NCBI RefSeq assembly: GCF_000016785.1
Contig: NC_009486.1
Span: 310,001 to 374,000 of the forward strand
DNA length: 64,000 nucleotides
Origin: Thermotoga petrophila RKU-1
GTDB taxonomy: Bacteria > Thermotogota > Thermotogae > Thermotogales > Thermotogaceae
Direction of reading: 5' to 3'
Below, piece after piece: positions 54,327 to 61,746 of the stretch. Within the stretch, counting starts at the first letter, position 1. Each line of letters begins with the position of its first letter. The position numbers were made by a program, and so were the translations under genes. The notes below the pieces were generated by a model, which did not search any database, was not told where the DNA came from, and worked only from the letters and a program-made list of their open reading frames with translations.

Positions 54327-55168
54327 AGGTCCTGGTACCGGCCACAACGACCAATCTCGGAGCGGGATTCGACGTCTTTGGACTCGCGCTGGATCTTTTC
54401 AACGAAGTGGAGTTTTCTTTCGATACAAAAGAGACAACCATAGAAAGTACTGGAAAATACGCTTCGGATTTGAAGGACCACAATCTGTTTTTCGAAGTCT
54501 TCAGGTTCTTTGAGAGAAAAACCGGGTACAGAGTTCCGCCAGTCAGGATCAAGCAGACATGCAACATCCCTGTATCGAGCGGTCTTGGATCGAGCGCCGC
54601 TGTGATCGTCGCGGCACTCCACATTGCGAACGAAGGAACGGGCAGAAATCTTTCACGGGAAGATCTTATGAAACTCGCTGTGGAGCTGGAAGGACACCCT
54701 GACAACGTTGTACCCGCTTTCACAGGGGGGCTTGTGGTCTGTTATCAAAACGGAAGTCATCTTGATTTTGAAAAGTTCGAGATCGATCTTTCTCTCACAT
54801 TTTTCGTTCCAAACTTTTCGATGTGCACGAACGAGATGAGAAAGATCCTTCCGGAGAAGGTCCCTTTCGAAGATGCGGTCTTCAACATAAAGAATTCATG
54901 CCAGTTCCTTGCAAAGATCGCAGCTGGAAAGATCAAAGAGGCTCTGAAATACGTGGGAGATCGACTTCACCAGAACTACAGGATAAACGGCAATAAGAAG
55001 ATGAAAGAGTTTGTGGAAGCCATCTTATCAAAAAATCCCGAGTACTGGTTTGTGAGCGGATCCGGTCCTTCTGTTTGTTCCAATATAAATGACTTTGAAG
55101 GGATTCCCTATCTCAAGGACGTTCTGAAGCTGAGGGTGAACAACAGGGGGATGATAGTTTCAGAATAG
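54323..55168 (+). CDS. thrB: Homoserine kinase
   Basis: 281 aa, GHMP kinase family. Phosphorylates homoserine for ThrC. Motif 1 is [21 protein letters not shown], motif 2 (ATP loop) [18 protein letters not shown], motif 3 [16 protein letters not shown] overlap with thrC. Completes the hom-thrC-thrB set. Confidence 0.96.
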   Translation: MKVLVPATTTNLGAGFDVFGLALDLFNEVEFSFDTKETTIESTGKYASDLKDHNLFFEVFRFFERKTGYRVPPVRIKQTCNIPVSSGLGSSAAVIVAALHIANEGTGRNLSREDLMKLAVELEGHPDNVVPAFTGGLVVCYQNGSHLDFEKFEIDLSLTFFVPNFSMCTNEMRKILPEKVPFEDAVFNIKNSCQFLAKIAAGKIKEALKYVGDRLHQNYRINGNKKMKEFVEAILSKNPEYWFVSGSGPSVCSNINDFEGIPYLKDVLKLRVNNRGMIVSE

Positions 55169-55179
55169 GGGGTGTATCG

Positions 55180-55914
55180 ATGGGGGCAGTGGTTGTAAAG
55201 GATCTGAGAAAAAGAATTGGAAAGAAAGAGATCCTGAAGGGAATTTCTTTTGAGATCGAAGAAGGAGAGATCTTTGGTCTCATAGGACCGAACGGTGCGG
55301 GAAAGACCACCACACTCAGGATCATCTCCACGCTGATCAAGCCTTCCTCCGGAATCGTCACCGTATTTGGAAAGAACGTTGTTGAAGAACCACACGAAGT
55401 GAGAAAGCTGATCAGCTACCTTCCCGAAGAAGCGGGCGCCTACAGGAACATGCAGGGAATCGAATACCTGAGATTCGTTGCGGGTTTCTACGCTTCCAGC
55501 TCAAGCGAGATAGAAGAGATGGTCGAACGGGCAACGGAGATCGCCGGTCTCGGTGAAAAGATAAAAGACAGAGTCTCAACCTACAGCAAAGGTATGGTGA
55601 GAAAACTCCTCATAGCGAGGGCTTTGATGGTGAATCCTCGTCTCGCCATCCTCGACGAATCCACCTCCGGCCTCGATGTCCTCAACGCAAGAGAAGTGAG
55701 AAAGATATTGAAACAGGCATCTCAGGAAGGTCTCACCATACTGGTCTCTTCTCACAACATGCTCGAAGTGGAATTCCTCTGTGATCGAATAGCGCTGATT
55801 CACAACGGAACGATTGTGGAAACGGGAACCGTTGAAGAACTCAAGGAAAGGTACAAAGCACAGAACATCGAAGAGGTCTTCGAGGAGGTGGTGAAATGTT
55901 CGGAAAACTTCTGA
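55180..55914 (+). CDS. ABC transporter ATP-binding protein (NatA/ABC-2 type)
   Basis: 244 aa. Walker A GPNGAGKTTT at about residue 36, Q-loop region ISYLPEEAGAYRNM, signature VSTYSKGMVRKLLIARAL (YSKGM for LSGGQ), Walker B RLAILDESTSGLDVLNAR and H-loop SSHNMLEVE. The Walker B glutamate and H are present, so it looks active. ABC-2 exporters of this kind move drugs, sodium or lipids. It lies 11 nt after thrB and overlaps the permease gene by 19 nt. The permease is interrupted, so the pair may not function. Confidence 0.9.
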   Translation: MGAVVVKDLRKRIGKKEILKGISFEIEEGEIFGLIGPNGAGKTTTLRIISTLIKPSSGIVTVFGKNVVEEPHEVRKLISYLPEEAGAYRNMQGIEYLRFVAGFYASSSSEIEEMVERATEIAGLGEKIKDRVSTYSKGMVRKLLIARALMVNPRLAILDESTSGLDVLNAREVRKILKQASQEGLTILVSSHNMLEVEFLCDRIALIHNGTIVETGTVEELKERYKAQNIEEVFEEVVKCSENF

Positions 55915-57134
55915 AGAAAGAGATAAAAGAACTTCTCAATCTGGGAGCAATTGTCTCTGTCATTGTGGTGGCTGTTCTGTACGGTTCACTGGGCAACGTG
56001 TTCAAAAGCACCGTAGAGAAATCCACTGTTGGTCAGAAGGTGGCGATCGTGAGGGAAGACACAGGAACGATCGCCGAACTCGCAGAAAAAGCACTCGGCA
56101 ATATGGTGGATATCGTGTACGCAGGAAGTGATCTGAAAGAAGCGGAAGAAGCTGTGAAGAAGGAAAAGGCTCCTGCGATCATTGTGATACCCAAAGGTTT
56201 TTCTCAAAGCTTGGAATCAGGTGAAAAAGCGCGGTTGGAAATTGTGTGGTACCTGAGAGGAACCGGCCTGTCAGAAGCGGTCTCCACGGGTACGATCTCA
56301 TCCCTGATCGAATCCCTCAAGGTGCAGCTTGCTTCATTCTTACTGAACGATCCGAAAAAAGCCCAGCTTCTGTTCGATCCACTCGAGATCGTTCAACACA
56401 CCTACTTGAGGGGAAGCCTCTTCAAAAATCACTCACCAGAAGCGATAATGAACGTCTTCTACTCTCAAAACATAATGATTCCCATTCTCATCATGATGCT
56501 GATAGTCATGTCAGGATCTTCCCTCATCTCTTCACTCGCGATGGAGAAAGAGAACAAGACCCTCGAGACACTCCTCACGATGCCCGTGAAGCGAGAACAC
56601 ATCGCACTCGCAAAGATCGTGGGAAGTGCGATCGTTGGTCTGATCCTTGCGGGAATATACATGGCAGGCTTTTACAGCTATATGAATTCTCTGACGCAGA
56701 ATGTTCAGGGAATGGGGTTGAACTTTAAGGCTGTGGATTTCCTGCTGATGGGGTCGAGTCTCTTTCTTTCCATCTTAGCTGGCCTTTCTCTCTGTATGCT
56801 ACTCGGTATGATGGCAAAAGACTAAAGAAGCGCTCAGCTTCTCACGTTTCCCATTTCGATACTCGCACTGGTTCCGATGATAGCGAACATGATAATGGAT
56901 TTTTCGAACCTTCCAGGAGTTCTCAAAGTGATCGTTTTCCTGATTCCTTTCTCCCATCCCATAATGTCTCCAAAGCTGGCTTTCTATGGAGACTACGGTC
57001 TCATTGTTTCAGGAATTCTGTACCTTCTCATCTTTTCGATTGTCACCACAGTTTTTGTGTTCAGAATATTCAACTCAGATTACGTTGTTCTCGGATGGCA
57101 AAGAGAGAAAAGGCTGAAATTCTTCTCACGCTGA
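55896..57134 (+). pseudogene. ABC-2 type permease interrupted by an in-frame stop
   Basis: The frame codes for an N-terminal helix, a large extracytoplasmic loop (about 30-180) and the first membrane helices (IMIPILIMMLIVMSGSSLIS), then meets TAA at 56823-56825 after MMAKD. It continues in the same frame as RSAQLLTFPISILALVPM and more helices to 57134, in all 412 codons plus stop. That is the usual size and end for NatB/ABC-2 permeases with six helices, so the stop is internal. A single change TAC to TAA would produce it (D-Y-R-S-A-Q). Either a nonsense mutation, strain polymorphism or sequencing error. The upstream part alone (309 aa) would lack the last two or three helices. Its 3' end overlaps the convergent malic enzyme gene by 9 bp. 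Confidence 0.8.
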
Positions 57135-58256
57135 ACCTTTGACAGCAGTATAGACGTTCAAATGAACCTTCATGTCGAAAGCCTCCGGTATGATGCGCTC
57201 TGGTTCTGGTTCACACGAGCGAGCGATGGCTTCCACGGCGGAGAGAAGCATGTTCTTTGTGATCTTCGATCTTTTTTCCACAGCTCCTTTCATAATGCCG
57301 GGGAAAGCGAGGAGGTTATTCACCTGGTTTGGATGATCTGACCTTCCCGTTGCAACGATGAAGGCACCCGCTTCCCTTGCGAGTTCTGGATCTATCTCGG
57401 GAACAGGATTCGCGAGGGCGAATATCACAGGTTTTCTGTTCATCTTCCTTATCCACTCTGGTTTGAGGATGTTCCCCCTCGAAACACCTATGAAGAAATC
57501 AGCCCCTTCCAGGGCCGTTTCAAGATCGCCCGATAGTCCTTCTGGATTGGTGGTACGTGCGATTTCGAGGTGGTACTCGTTCAAACAGGTCTCCGGATTC
57601 TTTTCGTTGAGGATACCTTTTCTGTCGACAGCTACAACGTTTTTTACACCAAGATCGAGTAGAAATTTCACGATGTTGTAGCCAGCGGCTCCTATGCCGT
57701 TCACAACCACCTTTACTTCTTCGATCTTTTTCCCCGTGAGTTTCAGTGCGTTGAGAAAAGCCGCGGACACCACAACGGCGGTTCCCTGCTGGTCGTCGTG
57801 GAAAACAGGAATGTTCATCTCTTCCGAGAGGCGCTGAAGGATTCGAAAACACTTCGGCGCTCCTATGTCCTCGAGGTTTATGCCGCCAAAGCTCGGCTCT
57901 AAACTCTTCACAATGGAGATTATTTTTTCCTCATCCGATTCAGAGAGACAGATGGGAAAGGCGTCGAGATCGGCGAAAGCCTTGAAAAGAAAGGCTTTCC
58001 CCTCCATCACTGGAAGGGCACCGTAAGGCCCTATGTCACCGAGTCCCAGAACGGCGCTTCCGTCTGAAACAACGGCAACTGTGTTCCATCTTGAGGTGTA
58101 AACGTAGGTCTTTTCTGGATCCTCAGCGCAGATTTTGGCAACGTCCGCGACACCGGGTGTGTAGAGCAGAGATAGCGTCTCCCTATCAACCTTCTCAACA
58201 GGAAGGGCAGTTCTTATCTTTCCCTTCAGAAATCTGTGTATCTCGAGCGCATCCAT
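57126..58256 (-). CDS. Malic enzyme (malate oxidoreductase, decarboxylating)
   Basis: 376 aa, short bacterial/archaeal form without extra domains. Converts malate to pyruvate and CO2 with NAD(P). Motifs: LLYTPGVADVAKI, the metal-binding LEDIGAPKCF and FHDDQQGTAVV, and the cofactor motif VVNGIGAAGYNIVKF. ATG at 58256 chosen (GGAG, 8-nt spacing); an in-frame upstream codon at 58265 overlaps fumarase. Five nt downstream of the fumarase beta gene; the operon turns fumarate to malate to pyruvate. Confidence 0.95.
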   Translation of the reverse strand: MDALEIHRFLKGKIRTALPVEKVDRETLSLLYTPGVADVAKICAEDPEKTYVYTSRWNTVAVVSDGSAVLGLGDIGPYGALPVMEGKAFLFKAFADLDAFPICLSESDEEKIISIVKSLEPSFGGINLEDIGAPKCFRILQRLSEEMNIPVFHDDQQGTAVVVSAAFLNALKLTGKKIEEVKVVVNGIGAAGYNIVKFLLDLGVKNVVAVDRKGILNEKNPETCLNEYHLEIARTTNPEGLSGDLETALEGADFFIGVSRGNILKPEWIRKMNRKPVIFALANPVPEIDPELAREAGAFIVATGRSDHPNQVNNLLAFPGIMKGAVEKRSKITKNMLLSAVEAIARSCEPEPERIIPEAFDMKVHLNVYTAVKGSA

Positions 58257-58261
58257 ATCTC

Positions 58262-58756
58262 TCACTCCTTGAAAATCGTGTTCCCACTGCTGTCGATCGC
58301 CACGATGAGGGGAAAATCCTCCACTTCTATCTCGTAGATCGCTTCGGGCCCGAGGTCTTCAAAGGCCAAAACTCTCGATTTCTTCACCCTTTTCGAGAGG
58401 GCAGCGGCCGTGCCGCTTGGGGTAACGAAATAAACCCTCTTCCACTTCTTACAGGCCTCTATCGCCTTTTTTGAACGCTTTCCCTTCCCTATCGTTGCGA
58501 TGGCTCCCAATTTGAAAAGCATCTCCAGGTAGTCGTCCATTCGAGCACTCGTGGTGGGTCCTATGGCACCCACGGGCTTTCCAGACGGCGTTTTGGCGGG
58601 ACCCGCGTAAAAGACAATTTGACCCCTGAGATCCACCGGTGGTTCTTCTCCTCTATCAACGATTTCTTTCAAGCGTCTTTGAGCCTGATCTCTCATCACG
58701 ATGAGCTTACCGGAGTAACGAATTTCCTGACCGGCTTTCAGATCTTCAATCCTCAA
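58262..58756 (-). CDS. Class I fumarase, beta (C-terminal) subunit
   Basis: 164 aa. Corresponds to the C-terminal domain of one-chain class I fumarases (FumA) and to TtdB. Contains the conserved GPTTSARMDDYLEML and FYAGPAKTPSGKPVGAIGP segments that shape the active site with the Fe-S subunit. Fumarase versus tartrate dehydratase cannot be fully separated by eye, but the adjoining malic enzyme favours fumarase. TTG start at 58756, overlapping the alpha gene by 11 nt. Confidence 0.9.
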   Translation of the reverse strand: MRIEDLKAGQEIRYSGKLIVMRDQAQRRLKEIVDRGEEPPVDLRGQIVFYAGPAKTPSGKPVGAIGPTTSARMDDYLEMLFKLGAIATIGKGKRSKKAIEACKKWKRVYFVTPSGTAAALSKRVKKSRVLAFEDLGPEAIYEIEVEDFPLIVAIDSSGNTIFKE

Positions 58757-59564
58757 AAGTCACTTTCCCCCTTCTGCAGAGGTAGCAATCCACCGAGACG
58801 GCAACCGGCAGGGTGGCGATATGGGTCGGAAAATGTTCTATGTGAACAGAGTAAACAGTGATACCCTTTCCGAGACCTTGAAAGCCTATTCCGAGAAAGT
58901 TGAGTTCCTTTTCAAGTTCCTTTTCGAGCCCTGCGTACTTTGGATCTTTGTTTCTCTCTTTGAAGCTCTTCGTAAGCGCTAACTTCGAGAGGAGAAGGGC
59001 CTTATCGGCTGTTCCTCCGATTCCGATACCCACGTGAAGCGGCGGGCAGGCCTTTGCTCCGTGTTCTTTGATGTGCTCGATAACGAATTCTTTGACTTTC
59101 TCCACATCCGAGGTGGGAGTCATCATACGAAGAACCGTGAGATTTTCACTGCCTCCACCTTTCACCAGAAATCTGATCTCAAGGGATTTTCCCTTCACCT
59201 GGAAGATGTGGACGATTGCGGGAGTGTTCGTTCCAGTGTTGATTCTTTCAAAGAGTGGATCGGTGACGATCGAATAACGAAAAGGATACTCGCTGTACAC
59301 CTCTCCAACGGCTCTGTTCAGAGTTTCCTCAATGGGTTCTTCCAGTTTTACCTCGTGACCGATGAAGACGAAGAATTCCACTATCCCTGTGTCCTGACAG
59401 AGTGGAAGTTTTTCCTCTTTGGAAACGCGGTAGTTTTCCTTTATTATATCTGAAAAGGGACCTTCGTACCGCTCGATGATTTCTTCTACCTCTGGATTGA
59501 TCTTTATGTTGGCATCAATGATAGCCTTCTTGATCTTTTCGGAAATAACATGTTTGTTTATCAA
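58746..59564 (-). CDS. Class I fumarase, alpha (Fe-S) subunit
   Basis: 272 aa. Reversible hydration of fumarate to malate using a 4Fe-4S cluster. The three ligand cysteines fit LPLCQDTG (about 55), KACPPLHVGIGIGG (about 176) and VDCYLCRRG (about 263). TTG start at 59564 with GAGG 9 nt upstream. Read from an extended -10 promoter 20 bp before the start; first gene of a three-gene unit with the beta subunit and malic enzyme. Oxygen-labile Fe-S fumarase fits an anaerobe. Confidence 0.92.
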   Translation of the reverse strand: MINKHVISEKIKKAIIDANIKINPEVEEIIERYEGPFSDIIKENYRVSKEEKLPLCQDTGIVEFFVFIGHEVKLEEPIEETLNRAVGEVYSEYPFRYSIVTDPLFERINTGTNTPAIVHIFQVKGKSLEIRFLVKGGGSENLTVLRMMTPTSDVEKVKEFVIEHIKEHGAKACPPLHVGIGIGGTADKALLLSKLALTKSFKERNKDPKYAGLEKELEKELNFLGIGFQGLGKGITVYSVHIEHFPTHIATLPVAVSVDCYLCRRGKVTFED

Positions 59565-59584
59565 AGCTCTTCACCTCAAGGAAG

Positions 59585-59593
59585 ATTATATCA
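59585..59593 (-). promoter_or_regulatory. Extended -10 promoter of the fumarase operon
   Basis: Minus-strand TGATATAAT, identical to the mreB box, in the 45-bp gap divergent to trpB2. The start codon is about 20 bp downstream; no -35 is evident. Confidence 0.6.
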
Positions 59594-59609
59594 CTGAAGG
59601 AGGGGGAAT

Positions 59610-60878
59610 ATGAGAATTGTTGTGAATTTGAAACCTGAGGAAATCCCAAAGCACTGGTACAACGTACTCGCAGATCTTCCGTTCAAACTCGATCCGCCGC
59701 TGGACCCCGAAACGAAACAACCCATTTCACCCGAGAAGCTCTCTGTTATCTTCCCCATGAGTTTGATCGAACAGGAGGTCTCAGAAGAGCGTTTCATCGA
59801 AATACCCGAGCCCGTTCTGAAAGAATACGCCGTTTACAGACCCACTCCCCTCATCAGAGCCACTTTCTTAGAAGAGTACCTCCAGACTCCGGCGAGGATC
59901 TACTACAAGTACGAAGGAGTGAGCCCCACTGGAAGCCACAAGCCGAACACAGCCATCGCCCAGGCCTACTACAACAAGATAGAAGGGGTCAAAAGGCTCG
60001 TCACAGAAACGGGGGCGGGACAATGGGGTAGCGCTCTCTCATATGCCGGCGCCAAGTTCGGATTGGAAGTAAAAGTGTTCATGGTGAAGATCAGCTACCA
60101 GCAAAAACCGATGAGAAAATACATGATGAACCTCTTCGGAGGAAAGGTAACTCCAAGCCCCAGTGAAGAAACGAACTTCGGAAAGAAGATCCTGAGTGAA
60201 GATCCAGACAATCCAGGTAGTCTTGGCATCGCCATCAGTGAAGCACTGGAAGTGGCCGTGTCTGATCCGAACACGAAGTACTCCCTCGGAAGCGTATTGA
60301 ACCATGTTCTGCTCCACCAGACGGTTATAGGCCTCGAAATCAAGAAACAGCTCGAACTCATAGGTGAAAAACCAGACATCTTACTGGGATGTCACGGAGG
60401 AGGATCGAATTTTGGAGGAACGATACTTCCCTTCGTTCCAGACAAACTTTCCGGAAGGGATATCAGGTTCGTCGCCTGCGAGCCCGCCGCGTGTCCATCC
60501 TTGACGAAAGGGAATTACGATTACGATTTCGGAGACACCGCGGGACTCACACCTCTGCTGAAAATGTACACCCTTGGAAAGGACTTCATTCCTCCGAAGA
60601 TACACGCGGGAGGTCTCAGATACCACGGCTCCGCTCCGATAATCGCAAGACTCGTGAAAGAAGGACTTGTGGAGGCACAGGCTTTCGATCAGGACGAGAC
60701 GTTTGAGGCAGCGAAGATCTTCGCAAAGCTCGAAGGAATAATTCCCGCCCCGGAATCCGCTCACGCCATCGCAGGAGCCATAAGGGAAGCAAAGAAAGCG
60801 AAAGAAGAAGGAAAAGAACGTGTGATAGTATTCACTCTGAGCGGCCACGGTCTGCTCGATCTCACAGCGTACGTGTGA
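59610..60878 (+). CDS. trpB2: Tryptophan synthase beta-like protein, TrpB2 type
   Basis: 422 aa, longer than TrpB1 (about 390-400). PLP-dependent condensation of indole and serine. The Schiff-base lysine is in [17 protein letters not shown]; the phosphate loop is [11 protein letters not shown] and the ETGAGQWG segment is present. TrpB2 enzymes carry the N-terminal extension seen here (residues 1-60) and usually work without TrpA, for instance to salvage indole. No other trp gene is in the window. ATG with GGAGGGGG 6 nt upstream. Confidence 0.93.
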   Translation: MRIVVNLKPEEIPKHWYNVLADLPFKLDPPLDPETKQPISPEKLSVIFPMSLIEQEVSEERFIEIPEPVLKEYAVYRPTPLIRATFLEEYLQTPARIYYKYEGVSPTGSHKPNTAIAQAYYNKIEGVKRLVTETGAGQWGSALSYAGAKFGLEVKVFMVKISYQQKPMRKYMMNLFGGKVTPSPSEETNFGKKILSEDPDNPGSLGIAISEALEVAVSDPNTKYSLGSVLNHVLLHQTVIGLEIKKQLELIGEKPDILLGCHGGGSNFGGTILPFVPDKLSGRDIRFVACEPAACPSLTKGNYDYDFGDTAGLTPLLKMYTLGKDFIPPKIHAGGLRYHGSAPIIARLVKEGLVEAQAFDQDETFEAAKIFAKLEGIIPAPESAHAIAGAIREAKKAKEEGKERVIVFTLSGHGLLDLTAYV

Positions 60879-60891
60879 GGAGGTAAAACAC

Positions 60892-61746
60892 GTGAAGAAG
60901 AAACTGCTGTTCTCCATATGGCTGAACGCCATCATAACGCTCTCTGAAGTGGTCGGCGGCTTGATATCCGGGAGTCTCGCCCTTCTGGGCGACTCCCTTC
61001 ATAATTTTTCCGATACCATGAGCCTTCTCGGAAGCTTCATCGCGATGAAGATCAGCGAGAAACCGAAGAACAAAAAGTACACCTTCGGCTACAGAAGAAG
61101 CGAAATCATTGTGGCTTTCTTGAACTCCGTATCCATCTTCGTTGTTTCAACACTCGTTGTCATCGAAGCGGTGAAAAGATTGGTAAACCCCGCCACCGTT
61201 CACACGTCGGTGCTTCTCCTCGTCTCCTCGATAGGTCTCACTGCCAACTTCTTTTCTGTCATCCTTCTTCACACCCACAGCAAAGAAAGTATGAACGTTC
61301 GATCTGCGTACCTGCATCTCATCGCAGACACCCTGTCCTCGATCCTTGTGGTTCTTGGGGCTGTTTTCATGAGGGTCTGGAAAATATACTGGCTCGACCC
61401 TGTTCTCGCCTTCGTTATAGCCTTATACATGTTCAAAGAAGCCTATGAGATAGTGAAGGAGTCTCTTGAAATTCTCATGGAAGCTTCACCGAACCTGGAC
61501 TTTGAGAAAATAAAGGAGGAAATTGAAAAAATAGAAGGTGTGAGGAACGCCCACCATTTTCACGCCTGGAGAGTGGGAGAGAAAGAAATCCACTTCGAGT
61601 GTCACGTTGAAGTGGACAACATGGAACTGAAAGACGCCCAGAAGATCATAGACGAAATAGAAAAAAGATTGAAAAAATACGGGATAACCCACACCACCGT
61701 TCAGCTCGAATGTGAAAGATGCAGCAAAGAGATGATCTGCAGTTAG
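60892..61746 (+). CDS. Cation diffusion facilitator family transporter
   Basis: 284 aa with six helices and a cytosolic C-terminal domain. Exports Zn2+ or related metals in exchange for protons. Metal site: LGDSLHNFSDTMSLLG in TM2 (here H-x3-D) and HLIADTLSSILVVLGAV in TM5 (H-x3-D), giving an HD-HD site typical of Zn/Cd and some Mn/Co types. The C-terminal ferredoxin-like domain includes AHHFHAWRVGEKEIHFECHVEV. A tail CERCSKEMICS is cysteine-rich. GTG start at 60892 with GGAGG 8 nt upstream. Stop overlaps the convergent ATPase end. Confidence 0.93.
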   Translation: MKKKLLFSIWLNAIITLSEVVGGLISGSLALLGDSLHNFSDTMSLLGSFIAMKISEKPKNKKYTFGYRRSEIIVAFLNSVSIFVVSTLVVIEAVKRLVNPATVHTSVLLLVSSIGLTANFFSVILLHTHSKESMNVRSAYLHLIADTLSSILVVLGAVFMRVWKIYWLDPVLAFVIALYMFKEAYEIVKESLEILMEASPNLDFEKIKEEIEKIEGVRNAHHFHAWRVGEKEIHFECHVEVDNMELKDAQKIIDEIEKRLKKYGITHTTVQLECERCSKEMICS

